NCBI GenBank assembly: GCA_028689615.1
Contig: JAQVCV010000032.1
Location: 1-48,778 of the forward strand
DNA from: Bacteroidales bacterium
GTDB taxonomy: Bacteria > Bacteroidota > Bacteroidia > Bacteroidales > TTA-H9
Direction: 5' to 3'
DNA length: 48,778 nucleotides
Part shown: positions 1 to 8,663 of the stretch, one piece after another
Position numbering within the stretch: the first letter of the stretch is position 1
How the letters are laid out: each line of letters opens with the position of its first letter
The notes under the pieces: generated by a model
Databases searched by the model: none
The model's input: only the letters and a program-made list of their open reading frames with translations
Told to the model about the DNA's origin: nothing
Program-made: the position numbers and the translations under genes

Positions 1-986
1 CCCTTCTGAACCTGGGTGTCGTTGTTCAAAAAAAGGATATAACGGCCGCGAGCCTTTTTAGCGGCTCCGTTGCAATTATGAAGAAACCCGACGTTTGCTG
101 AATTACGCACATGCAAAACCCCCTCAACAAAGTTCGCCAATTCTTTCGTCTCGTCAGTCGAACAATCATCGGCAACAATAATTTCACAGCATATCGAGGG
201 TGGCGTGAACGCCCTGATCGACCGCAAGCAGTTATAGGTATAACTCCACTGATTATAAGCCGGTATAATAATGCTTACATCGACATTCTCCCCGTTCGAA
301 CACGCATCAAAAACAATACGATCATAGTGCCCATCCTTGATGTCCGGTAACAAAACAATACGTTCATCCCTCCGCGTGGGCGGCAAGGGCATCCGCCCTT
401 CTGTCTGGCCAAACTTAAGATAATGGAACAAAGGATTCATTCCGCTCTGTCTTACGTCAGGCGACTGCTCCAAATAAAACTGAACATCAAACCTCTGCGA
501 TGGATTCCGCCCTTCTTTCCAACCCCAAAAATGAAAATGCCGGAGTAATTCAATGGTGTTCGAAACCAAATCAGGGTTCTGGCCAAGATAGTAGTTTGCA
601 TCAAAAAAACTCGATTTACGAACAAGGTGTTCAAATGAATAATACGTCCACTCACGTCGAGGAAAGGCCACCATTTGCAACAAACGAAGCCCTCGGCGAA
701 CCGGACGAATACGCCGATAGCGTATCTCACTTATTGCCCTGGCCTGATCAAGCAGGCTTCGCAGATAATGCTCGGAGGCGCGAAGCGCATCGAATCCAGC
801 CCGGCTATGATCAAGAAGGGAAGCCAAACGGTTAATCTCAGCATTCAAACGGTTAATCTCAGCATTCAAACGATCTATCTCGGCATCTTTCTGCTCGAAT
901 TGCTCTGCTCTTACCCGGAGCAGATCATCTTTTTGCTGCAGCATCACGAGTTGCTGCCGGCCGGCATGCTCCAGATCACCTGCTAA
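1..986 (-). pseudogene. Family 2 glycosyltransferase fragment (cut by window edge; 5' end apparently broken)
   Basis: The minus strand is open from position 1070 to the window edge. Reading inward it gives a charged coiled coil with heptad-like copies (a 21-bp unit repeated exactly at 825-845 and 846-866), then the phrase WGWKEGRNPSQRFD plus FHYLKFGQTEGR seen in large surface-polysaccharide glycosyltransferases, then the start of a GT-A fold: VSIIIPAYN, IIVADDCSTDET and LFLNNDTQV (the DxD-type loop). The role would be sugar transfer from a nucleotide sugar during exopolysaccharide or O-antigen synthesis, in the cytoplasm. The 3' part lies outside the window. No convincing start exists: the first Met codon (942-944) sits inside the coiled coil, and the reading frame runs into SusE-like sequence of the opposite strand near 0.98-1.0 kb. 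I therefore call it truncated. The exact break is not resolvable by eye. Confidence 0.75.
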
Positions 987-1510
987 GCTCGGGTGCAACT
1001 CAGAAAATAGAGTCTCCTCTCGGCAATGGCGTGTATAGTGGTTATGTGAAACTTGATCCTCTTGCCCCTTTCACTTTCTCCAATCCTGATGATGGCAAAG
1101 TATATGGTGATGGTGGTGGCGGTTCACTTATCGAAAATGGTGCAGCTATAACCCCGTCAGCAGACGGTTGGCATAGCATGACTGCTGATATTAGTTCTTT
1201 GCCGGGCACTTTCGAGTATAGCGCCTACATGATTGGTCTGGTAGGTTCAGCTACCCCCAATGGTTGGGATACTCCCGACCAGAAAATGGATTATGATGCC
1301 CAATCGGGTAAGTGGTACATCGAGATCGATCTGATCGTGGGTGAGGTGAAGTTCCGTAAAAACGATGGATGGGCCTGGAATCTTGGCGGCGAGAAGGACA
1401 ACCTCACCCAAGGCGGAGCGAATATTCCCATTTCTGCTGCTGGCAGATACCGCATCACTCTTACCATTATTAATGATGCTACCGGAACTTGCACAATTGA
1501 TCCGATATAA
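987..1510 (+). pseudogene. SusE/SusF-like outer-membrane protein, C-terminal fragment
   Basis: The frame ends at 1510 and carries no signal peptide or lipobox. From about position 995 it aligns by eye with the penultimate domain of the following gene (GVYSGYVKLD compared with KLEGYVYMS; VYGDGGGGSL compared with NYGDGGAGLL). Its last 95 residues match that protein's terminal domain (LVGSATPNGWD, GEVKFRKNDGWAWNLGG, GGANIPI). These are starch-binding-type SusE/F domains of surface lipoproteins. Only about 1.5 domains remain, so the 5' part, probably with upstream susC/susD-like genes, is missing. GTG at 1031 is the first start codon that could be used, but it lies inside a domain and is unlikely to be native. 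It directly precedes the intact paralogue at 1591 with no terminator between them. Confidence 0.75.
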
Positions 1511-1590
1511 ATGATACTTGAAACTGTTGTATAGATCAATTGAGTTGTGTTAATTATCAATTAATCGTAATTAATAAAGAATAGATTTCT

Positions 1591-3441
1591 ATGAAAAAGT
1601 TAAGTATATTAGGTCTTTTGCTTCTTTCGCTTTTCGCGATGGTCATCGTGCCATCCTGTACGAAGGAAAATGAAGATGTGCGGGTAGCTCCCGCTATGAC
1701 TACCTCGCAGGTTATTGACATTACTTCCGAATCAGCCACTGTAATCGGGTTCGTAGTAAACCCTGGTGAAGGTGTAACTGAAAAGGGAGTTTGCTATGAT
1801 ATTGCTGCGAATCCTACCATTAGTAAGACTGTTGTGAAATATACCGGTACGGCTACTACTGCTACATTCAATGTTACATTAACTGGTTTGAACTACACAA
1901 CCACCTACTATGCCCGCGCTTATGTGAAAAACTCAGCAGGTGTATTGTATGGTGAGGAGTATAGTTTTACTACGCTCGTGGCTACCCCAACGGTTACGGC
2001 AGCAGCCTTCACCGAGGTTGGTAGTTCATCAGCTAAGAGCGGTGGAAATGTTGCAGACTGGGGCGGTGCTGAAGTTACTGCCAGAGGCTTGTGTTATAGT
2101 TATTATGGCATTCCAACTGTTGACAGCATGAAAACTGTTGACGGCAATGGAACAGGTGCATTTGAATCTGCTTTAACAAACCTGGTTGGTGGTAAAGTCT
2201 ATCACGTAAGAGCTTATGCTACCAATAGTGCCGGAACTGGATACAGCGAACCTGTTGACCTGACGACCCTTGCTGCTGTGAAACCTTCTGTTACAACATC
2301 GGCCGTGACCAATGTGTTGGGTATGTCGGCTACTGGAGGGGGGAATGTTACAGACCAAGGAGGTGCTGATGTAATACGTCGTGGTGTTTGCTACAGCACA
2401 TCTCCTATTCCGACCTTGAATGACTCTGTTGTTGAATCAGGAGCCGGTCTTGGTGAATACCAAGCTGAGATGACTGGTCTTACTGGTTTGACGACCTATT
2501 ATGTACGTGCCTTTGCTGAAAATTCGGTAGGGGTCTCTTATGGCGAAGAGGTTCAGTTTACAACACTCATACCTATCAGAACATGGTACGTGCCTGGTAA
2601 TTATGTGGCTGCCAGCTATCCCGGTACCACATTTACCGACTGGAGCCCGGCTAATTCACCCTTCATTGCCAGTCTTGCTTCAGATCCTGATAAGCTGGAA
2701 GGATACGTGTATATGTCAACTTTCGCTAACGAGTGGAAACTCACTACTCAACCCGACTGGAATGGAACTAACTATGGCGACGGTGGAGCAGGCTTACTCA
2801 GTACAACAGGTGGCAACCTGATTGCTGGTGCCGGTTTCTACAAAATCAATGTCAATGCCGCTACCTTGGAATATACTGCCGTGGCAACCAACTGGGGCGT
2901 GATCGGAAGTGCTACCCCCCTAAACTGGGACGATGAAACTCCTCTTGAATACGACATGTTTAGCCGTGCCTGGAAGGGTGGTATGCATCTGACAGCCGCC
3001 GAGTTCAAATTCAGGGCTAATCATGACTGGGGCTTGAACTACGGCAGCACAGCAGGCAACGAAACTCTCGATGCCGGTGGTGCTAACATCCCTGTAGCTA
3101 CAGAAGACGATTATTTCTTCACCCTCGACCTGAGCAACCCCAATGCCTACACCTATACAGCCAACAGGTGGGGTGTGATAGGCAGTGCTACTCCGGGTGG
3201 ATGGGATTCAGACCAGAACATGACCTGGGATGCCACCAATAAGGTGATGACCCTGACTGTTGATCTCGTCGCCGGTGAAATTAAATTCCGCGCTAACGAT
3301 GACTGGGCTATCAATTTGGGAGGTTCAAACGGAACCCTCGAATACAACGGTCCGAACATCGCTATTGCAGAAGATGGTAACTATACAATTACCTTGAATA
3401 TGATGGGTAGTGTATTCACCTACACTGTCGTTAAAAACTAA
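1591..3441 (+). CDS. SusE/SusF-like surface glycan-binding lipoprotein with three FN3-like repeats
   Basis: This 616-residue protein has a lipoprotein signal peptide with the acylated Cys at residue 23 (VPSC). Residues about 30-327 form three repeats of roughly 95-100 residues, each with a GVCY or GLCY strand, a Y-x-x-R-A-Y/F strand and a final F-T-T or L-T-T; they resemble the FN3-like modules common in Bacteroidota surface proteins. Residues about 331-616 hold three SusE/F domains with repeated G-S-A-T-P-x-x-W, F-K-F-R-A-N-x-D-W and G-x-N-I motifs. The expected role is binding of alpha-glucan or a related glycan at the cell surface next to a TonB importer. It is larger than typical SusE (about 390 residues) because of the FN3-like spacer, which may extend the binding domains outward. 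The ligand is inferred from the neighbouring amylase. A strong terminator follows the gene. Confidence 0.85.
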   Translation: MKKLSILGLLLLSLFAMVIVPSCTKENEDVRVAPAMTTSQVIDITSESATVIGFVVNPGEGVTEKGVCYDIAANPTISKTVVKYTGTATTATFNVTLTGLNYTTTYYARAYVKNSAGVLYGEEYSFTTLVATPTVTAAAFTEVGSSSAKSGGNVADWGGAEVTARGLCYSYYGIPTVDSMKTVDGNGTGAFESALTNLVGGKVYHVRAYATNSAGTGYSEPVDLTTLAAVKPSVTTSAVTNVLGMSATGGGNVTDQGGADVIRRGVCYSTSPIPTLNDSVVESGAGLGEYQAEMTGLTGLTTYYVRAFAENSVGVSYGEEVQFTTLIPIRTWYVPGNYVAASYPGTTFTDWSPANSPFIASLASDPDKLEGYVYMSTFANEWKLTTQPDWNGTNYGDGGAGLLSTTGGNLIAGAGFYKINVNAATLEYTAVATNWGVIGSATPLNWDDETPLEYDMFSRAWKGGMHLTAAEFKFRANHDWGLNYGSTAGNETLDAGGANIPVATEDDYFFTLDLSNPNAYTYTANRWGVIGSATPGGWDSDQNMTWDATNKVMTLTVDLVAGEIKFRANDDWAINLGGSNGTLEYNGPNIAIAEDGNYTITLNMMGSVFTYTVVKN

Positions 3442-3443
3442 TC

Positions 3444-3495
3444 ACTCTTTGTAGTGATTACCATCTGGGGCCGGCCGAATGGCCGGCCCTTTTTA
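3444..3495 (+). terminator. Intrinsic terminator after the SusE/F-like gene
   Basis: Two adjacent hairpins lie here. The strong one pairs GGGCCGGCC (3468-3476) with GGCCGGCCC (3481-3489) around a GAAT loop and is followed at once by TTTTT (3490-3494). A weaker one pairs AATCACT with AGTGATT just before it. The next gene starts 21 bases after the T tract, and no -7 element is visible in that gap, so the hairpin may allow partial read-through and lower expression of the enzymes relative to the surface protein. Confidence 0.85.
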
Positions 3496-3515
3496 ATTAA
3501 TTAACCCCTTTCTCG

Positions 3516-5363
3516 ATGAAAATAAAATTCCTCCTATTTGTAGTTGTTTCCCTGGGTGTTATCGGTGGCTGCAAGCAGCCTGTTAAACAAACCGATGTTT
3601 CTCAACCACCCCAATGGGCTAAAAACGTGGTTTGGTACCAAATCTTTGTTGAACGTTTTGCCAATGGCGATACTGCCAACGATCCCACAATCGCCTCCAT
3701 CTCTACCCCAACTTCCTCTTTCCCGGTGCCTGATGATTGGGCGTTAACTCCCTGGACAAGCGATTGGTTTGCACAGGAACCCTGGGCCGTTCATTCGGGT
3801 CGCGACCTCAAGGAAACCTCCCAGCACCGCCGGTATGGTGGCGACCTGCAAGGGGTGATGGAAAAACTCGATTACCTCTCCGATCTGGGTATCACTGCCA
3901 TCTATTTCAATCCTCTGAACGATGCTCCTTCGCTGCATAAATACGATGCCCGAAATTATCACCATATTGATATCAATTTCGGCCCCGATCCCGAAGGCGA
4001 CCTGAAAATCATGGCAACGGAAAACCCCACCGACCCGGCAACATGGAAATGGACTTCGGCTGACCGTTTGTTCCTCGATCTTGTGGATTCGCTCCACAGC
4101 CGGGGTATCCGCGTGATTGTTGATTATTCGTGGAATCATACGGGGGTGCTCTTCTGGGCTTGGCAGGATCTGGTGAAAAACCAGGAAAAATCGGCCTACA
4201 AAGATTGGTACGAAATCGTGAATTTCGACAATCCTGCTACCCCCGAAAACGAGTTTGAGTACAAAGGATGGCTCAACATCATGAGTCTTCCTGAACTTAA
4301 AAAGGTTGACATGCCGGCTCCCAGGGTCTCGGGGCACCCTTTCGAGGGTAATATTGCACAGGGACCCAAGCAGCATATTTTCGATGTAACGCGCCGGTGG
4401 TTGGCTCCTGATGGCGATACCAGCCGCGGTATAGATGGGTTCCGGCTCGATGTGGCCGACCAGATTCCTATGGGCTTTTGGCGCGAATACCGAACTTATG
4501 TGAAATCTATCAATCCTGAGGCATACCTCGTGGGCGAAATCTGGTGGGAGAAATGGCCTGACCAGTTGATGAATCCGGTTCCTTATTGCAGTGGCGATGT
4601 GTTTGATGCCGTGATGTTCTACCAGATCTACCGGCCGGCTCGCAGTTTTTTCGGCCAGCCTGACCAGGCTATGGATGCCAAGGCTTTTGCCGACAGCCTC
4701 CATTTCCAGTGGAACCGCCTTTCAGAGCCTTATCGCTACTCCCAGATGAACGTGAATGCAACACACGACGCCCCGCGTTTGCTGACTTGTTTTGCCAATA
4801 AAGGGAAGTACAAGTTTCACAATGCCCCCTACGAAAATCCTGATCACATCAGTGGAATTCCTGACGACGAGGTTTTCGCAAGAGTGAGGCTCTATCTGGC
4901 TCACCAGTTTACCAACGTAGGGGCTCCCTCCATCTGGGCTGGTGATGAAATGGGGATGACCGGCGGCGACGACCCCGATACCCGCAAGCCGCTCTGGTGG
5001 CCTGAGTTATCATTCGACCAGGAAACAAGAACCAACATTCAGCCAGTTGAAAAACAATTTGAACCCGTGGGATTTAACCAACAACATCACGATTACCTGA
5101 AGAAACTGATAGCCATTCGTAAATCCAATCCGGTGCTGATTACCGGGGAAATAGAATTCTTGCAAACTGAAGGCTCTGTGCTTGTGTATAAACGTTTTGC
5201 CGATGATGAGCAAATGGTGATGGCTTTCAATGTTGCCTTGGATGAAAAAATGGCAATTGTACCCGAAGGCGACTGGGTAAATCTCTTAACAGATCGGCCG
5301 GTTAAAGGCGGGGAGTTGATTTTGGCTCCGCTGGAGGCTCTTGTATTAAAAGTTAAAAAATAG
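3516..5363 (+). CDS. GH13 alpha-amylase/neopullulanase-like lipoprotein
   Basis: This 615-residue glycoside hydrolase family 13 enzyme has a lipoprotein signal peptide (Cys19 in GVIGGC), so it probably sits on the outer membrane or in the periplasm. The barrel starts with VVWYQIFVERFANGD (about 38-52). The GH13 regions are present: region I VDYSWNHTG (202-210), region II GIDGFRLDVAD with the predicted nucleophile Asp312, region III YLVGEIWW with acid/base Glu341, and region IV NATHDAPR with Asp418. Family knowledge: it cleaves alpha-1,4 (or 1,6) bonds of starch, pullulan or maltodextrins. The C-terminal 90 residues look like the usual beta-sandwich domain C. The esterase gene begins 4 nt after the stop, so they are co-transcribed. 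Exact specificity (SusA-like neopullulanase or alpha-amylase) cannot be read from the sequence. Confidence 0.9.
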   Translation: MKIKFLLFVVVSLGVIGGCKQPVKQTDVSQPPQWAKNVVWYQIFVERFANGDTANDPTIASISTPTSSFPVPDDWALTPWTSDWFAQEPWAVHSGRDLKETSQHRRYGGDLQGVMEKLDYLSDLGITAIYFNPLNDAPSLHKYDARNYHHIDINFGPDPEGDLKIMATENPTDPATWKWTSADRLFLDLVDSLHSRGIRVIVDYSWNHTGVLFWAWQDLVKNQEKSAYKDWYEIVNFDNPATPENEFEYKGWLNIMSLPELKKVDMPAPRVSGHPFEGNIAQGPKQHIFDVTRRWLAPDGDTSRGIDGFRLDVADQIPMGFWREYRTYVKSINPEAYLVGEIWWEKWPDQLMNPVPYCSGDVFDAVMFYQIYRPARSFFGQPDQAMDAKAFADSLHFQWNRLSEPYRYSQMNVNATHDAPRLLTCFANKGKYKFHNAPYENPDHISGIPDDEVFARVRLYLAHQFTNVGAPSIWAGDEMGMTGGDDPDTRKPLWWPELSFDQETRTNIQPVEKQFEPVGFNQQHHDYLKKLIAIRKSNPVLITGEIEFLQTEGSVLVYKRFADDEQMVMAFNVALDEKMAIVPEGDWVNLLTDRPVKGGELILAPLEALVLKVKK

Positions 5364-5367
5364 CATT

Positions 5368-6264
5368 ATGAAATCACGATTATTATTTTGGGGAATCATT
5401 ATTTCTATTTTCGGGTGTTCGAAGCCGGTGCCCGAAGCTCGCATAGATCATTTTGAAGCTTTCGTGAGCAACAACGTGTTGCCCCGCAATGTGGATATTT
5501 GGTTGCCGGCAGGCTACGACTCCACTACAGCACAGCGCTATGCCGTGTTGTATATGCACGACGGACAGAATCTGTTTGATACAACCACTTCATACGGTGG
5601 CAAGGAGTGGCAGGTTGATGAAATGATGAGCCGTTTGTTGGCCGAGAATAAAACTGACAGTTGCATCGTTGTAGGAATATGGAATACTCCCAAGCGCTTC
5701 TTTGAATATGCCCCGCAGAAGCCGTTCAATCTCCTTCCCGATCAGGTTAAAATTGATGCCCGTGTTGAATTTCAAGGCGACAGCACTCCATTGAGCGATG
5801 CCTATTTGCGCTTTATTGTTGAGGAATTAAAGCCTTTTGTTGATACCAGGTATAAAACGAAACCAGATAAAAATAACACCTTTATTATGGGTTCGAGCAT
5901 GGGAGGGCTTATTTCGATGTATGCAGTGGCCGAATACCCCGATGTGTTTGGTGGTGCTGCTTGCTTGTCAACTCATTGGCCCTTTAGTTTGAAAGGCAAT
6001 TCAACCTGTTTCACGAAAGCTGTCATTCAGTATCTTGCGCCCGGCCTCCCTCGTCTGCGTGACTCTAAATTCTATTTTGATTTTGGAACTGCCACCCTTG
6101 ATGCCTGGTATGAGCCTCATCAAAAAATGATCGACAGTCTTTTTGCTGCCAATAGTTTCGATAATCGCCATTTTGTTTCTCTGAAGTTCGAGGGAGCCGA
6201 ACATAACGAGAAATCATGGGCTGCACGGCTCGATAAACCGTTGGTGTTTCTACTGGGGAAATAA
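5368..6264 (+). CDS. Esterase D/CE1-like alpha/beta-hydrolase lipoprotein
   Basis: This 298-residue protein has a short lipoprotein signal (Cys17 in SIFGC). The fold is that of the putative esterase family (PF00756-like): YAVLYMHDGQNLFD near residue 58-71, the nucleophile elbow GSSMGG with Ser177, and a C-terminal His279 in EGAEHNEKSW. The family includes feruloyl/acetyl xylan esterases, enterochelin esterases and mycolyltransferase-like proteins; many Bacteroidota members accompany glycan-degrading enzymes. It may remove acyl groups from a glycan or act on a sugar ester; the substrate is not evident. It is tightly coupled to the amylase gene upstream (4 nt) and the unit probably ends at the hairpin near 6301-6338. 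Confidence 0.8.
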   Translation: MKSRLLFWGIIISIFGCSKPVPEARIDHFEAFVSNNVLPRNVDIWLPAGYDSTTAQRYAVLYMHDGQNLFDTTTSYGGKEWQVDEMMSRLLAENKTDSCIVVGIWNTPKRFFEYAPQKPFNLLPDQVKIDARVEFQGDSTPLSDAYLRFIVEELKPFVDTRYKTKPDKNNTFIMGSSMGGLISMYAVAEYPDVFGGAACLSTHWPFSLKGNSTCFTKAVIQYLAPGLPRLRDSKFYFDFGTATLDAWYEPHQKMIDSLFAANSFDNRHFVSLKFEGAEHNEKSWAARLDKPLVFLLGK

Positions 6265-6288
6265 TCAATCCTTTGATTCATATTTTCT

Positions 6289-6296
6289 TATCTTTG
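6289..6296 (+). promoter_or_regulatory. Possible -7 element (TATCTTTG)
   Basis: TATCTTTG matches the Bacteroidota -7 consensus TAnnTTTG. The nearest upstream TTTG (6272-6275) gives a spacer of only 13 nt, shorter than the usual 17-20, so the promoter is uncertain. It would drive the LacI-family gene with a leader of about 75 nt that includes the hairpin at 6301-6328. Confidence 0.3.
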
Positions 6297-6300
6297 CAGT

Positions 6301-6338
6301 CTGATCGGTGTAATGTGTTGCCGGTCAGGCTGTTTTTT
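6301..6338 (+). terminator. Candidate terminator or leader attenuator before the LacI gene
   Basis: CTGATCGG (6301-6308) pairs with CCGGTCAG (6321-6328), with one G-T pair, around a 12-nt loop. It is followed by GCTG and TTTTTT (6333-6338). It could end the amylase-esterase transcript. If the TATCTTTG at 6289 is used, it would lie in the regulator's own leader. Confidence 0.45.
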
Positions 6339-6372
6339 GTGATTCTTGTATGGGATATTAAATCTAAGTGTT

Positions 6373-7383
6373 ATGTCAACTACTCCCGTAACTATTAAAG
6401 ACATTGCCCGGCTTCTGAACCTCTCGAAATCAACAGTAAGTCGTGCTCTGAAAAACCATCCTGATATAAGCGCCTCAACCAAAGAGGCTGTTGCACTGCT
6501 TGCAGAAAAGCTTAATTATCGGCCCAATGAGGTCGCAATGTCGCTGCGGCATCGTAAAAGCCGTATAATAGGGCTTGTTGTTCCACAGATATCTTTTTTC
6601 TTTTTCCCCTCAGTGATTAGAGGAGTGGAGGATGTAGCCTCTAAGCATGGCTACAAGTTGATGATTCTGCAATCAGACGAACAGTTTTTGAGGGAGGTGG
6701 AAGCTTGTAACGTATTGATGTCGGCCAATGTAGAGGGTGTTCTTGCTTCAGTTTCAATGACTTCCACCGATTTTGATCATTTTCGGTCTATTGTGCAAAC
6801 AGGTTTGCCGGTTGTATTCTTCGACAGGGTACCTGAAAGTTTTAATGCTGATAAAGTTTTGCTCGACGATAAACAGGGTGCCTACAGAGCTGTTGATTAT
6901 CTGATTGCTCAGGGATGCCAGCGGGTGGCCATTTGTTTGGGCAATCCCAATTTGTTGATAAGCAAGAACAGGTTGATGGGATACCAGGAGGCTTTGGTTG
7001 CTGGTGGGGTAGAAGTTGATGATTCGTTGATTATCAGGGGCGACACCCTTGAAGAAGTAGAGGACGCTGCATTGAAACTCTTTTCAACCAACAGCCGTCC
7101 GGATGCTATTTTTGCCATAAGCGATCTGACCATGTCGGGTATTATGAAGGCCTTATACAAATTGAAAGTAAAAATTCCCGAGGAGGTTTCTGTGATCGGT
7201 TTTTGTGAAGAACCCTTCAGTACAATGTACAATCCTCCGGTTACATCCATAAAACCTATGGGTTTTGAGATTGGCAAGGCTGCCGCAGAATTGCTTTTTC
7301 GACGTATTGCCGACAACGATCCCTTTTCATCCCCTGTAAGAATAGATCTTCCTGCTGAATTAATTGTTAGAGAATCAACCTGA
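6373..7383 (+). CDS. LacI-family transcriptional regulator
   Basis: This 336-residue protein begins with the LacI headpiece: TIKDIARLLNLSKSTVSRAL (about residues 5-24), then the hinge region with YRPNEVAMSLR. A periplasmic-binding-protein-like effector domain follows (IIGLVVPQISFFFFPSVIRG, VVFFDRVPESF, VSVIGFCEEPFSTMYNPPVTS). I choose ATG 6373 because it puts the headpiece at the N-terminus; an upstream in-frame ATG at 6346 would add nine residues and is less typical. It is expected to bind a sugar and release or gain operator affinity. The best candidate operators are the paired CAACCGGTTG palindromes upstream of the TonB receptor at 13815-13836. The gene converges on the MFS gene with 41 nt between stops. 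Confidence 0.92.
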   Translation: MSTTPVTIKDIARLLNLSKSTVSRALKNHPDISASTKEAVALLAEKLNYRPNEVAMSLRHRKSRIIGLVVPQISFFFFPSVIRGVEDVASKHGYKLMILQSDEQFLREVEACNVLMSANVEGVLASVSMTSTDFDHFRSIVQTGLPVVFFDRVPESFNADKVLLDDKQGAYRAVDYLIAQGCQRVAICLGNPNLLISKNRLMGYQEALVAGGVEVDDSLIIRGDTLEEVEDAALKLFSTNSRPDAIFAISDLTMSGIMKALYKLKVKIPEEVSVIGFCEEPFSTMYNPPVTSIKPMGFEIGKAAAELLFRRIADNDPFSSPVRIDLPAELIVREST

Positions 7384-7424
7384 AAGATCGGTTTTTGAAT
7401 CGGCAGAATAGGCTTTACCAGTTT

Positions 7425-8651
7425 TTAGTGAGTGGTGTATTCTGATTCGTTGATCTGGTCGAGCCTTTTTTGTGTTGGTTTGTAAACTTGATTTGCAATG
7501 AATCCTAAAAATAGAAGGCCAGCAAAGAGGGTTGACAAAATGAATCCATACCGGGCATTTTGATTGAAGAGATCGCTAACTGCTCCCATCAATAACGGGC
7601 CAATGGCCGCACCAGCTGCAGTGAAAAATAAAATTACTCCTGCCACGCTTCCATGCTGTGACTTAGGGAAGCAACTGATTCCCTTTGAATTGATGGTAGG
7701 ATAGATTACAGACATAAACAACCCTGACAAAGGAAGCAATACAACTGCCGCCCCTATCCCAAAAAGAATGCTGCCCAGAAAGCACAGAAAAATTGCAGCA
7801 GAAAACAAAACCATAGCCACATCCCAGTTAAACCTGCTCAAAATGTAGGCTCCCATGAAACGTCCGCCTGCCCTGAGAATAAAAAACACCGGTAACGAAT
7901 AGGTAGCCAGCAACAACAACGAGCCGTCGTAGCCTGCCAGCAGCGATGGCATCCAAACATAAATGGCTGATTCAACAGCCACATAAAGAAAAGCTGCCAT
8001 CGAAAATCCTATCGCGTAAGGGTTCTTCATCATTCCGATTGTATTGCGAAGACCGGCCTTTTGATCGTCAGTTTTTTTTAACGAGGGATACTCAACCATT
8101 AATGCCAATAAAATAAGAATAACACTGATGATTGCTGCAATAATATACAAAAACTTCCAGTTAATCCCCTGGTTAAGCAAAAAGGAGATTAAAAACGTGC
8201 CGATGATAGCTCCTACACCAAAAAAACCTTCAACCATGTTCATCGTTGAAGTGTGCTCTCTTGTTGACCTGGTAATGTCGCCAATTAATGCAAGAGCACC
8301 TGTTTTAAAGATGCCAATGGCCATCCCTGAAACAATAAGCAGAGATAAGAAAAAATAAAAATCGTTTCCGAGCACGAATAAAAAAGAATTAATGGCAAAT
8401 AGCGCCAGCCCCAGAATGATGGTTTTCTTCCTTCCAATCTTATCTGAAAGAAACCCCAGTGCTATTCCGCCAATGGCAATGGCCGTCATCGGGCCGTAGT
8501 GAAGCAATCCTGCTGCTGTCATGCTCAGGTTAAATTGTTTCATCACCTCTTTTATAATCTCTCCAACGGCATCGGTGGTCATGGCAAACATCATAAACAT
8601 GAGGTAGGTGAGCCACTTGATTAGTTTTAGACTTTTGTTTGTAGGTGCCAT
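7425..8651 (-). CDS. Major facilitator superfamily transporter
   Basis: This 408-residue membrane protein shows about 12 hydrophobic segments. The MFS motif A-like loop GFLSDKIGRKKTIILG lies between TM2 and TM3 (about residues 62-77), and a longer cytoplasmic stretch near VEYPSLKKTDDQKAG divides the two six-helix bundles. It should carry a small solute across the inner membrane. It is the last gene of a minus-strand unit (kinase, phosphorylase, transporter; 12-nt gap to the phosphorylase), so uptake of the disaccharide used by the phosphorylase is the natural inference. Sequence alone does not give the substrate or the coupling ion. Confidence 0.85.
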   Translation of the reverse strand: MAPTNKSLKLIKWLTYLMFMMFAMTTDAVGEIIKEVMKQFNLSMTAAGLLHYGPMTAIAIGGIALGFLSDKIGRKKTIILGLALFAINSFLFVLGNDFYFFLSLLIVSGMAIGIFKTGALALIGDITRSTREHTSTMNMVEGFFGVGAIIGTFLISFLLNQGINWKFLYIIAAIISVILILLALMVEYPSLKKTDDQKAGLRNTIGMMKNPYAIGFSMAAFLYVAVESAIYVWMPSLLAGYDGSLLLLATYSLPVFFILRAGGRFMGAYILSRFNWDVAMVLFSAAIFLCFLGSILFGIGAAVVLLPLSGLFMSVIYPTINSKGISCFPKSQHGSVAGVILFFTAAGAAIGPLLMGAVSDLFNQNARYGFILSTLFAGLLFLGFIANQVYKPTQKRLDQINESEYTTH

Positions 8652-8663
8652 GGTTTTCTCGTT

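Noticed and set aside
3744-4703. Long minus-strand frame (319 codons) opposite the amylase gene
   Set aside because: It is the antisense shadow of a GH13 gene with all catalytic motifs; the peptide has no recognisable domain.
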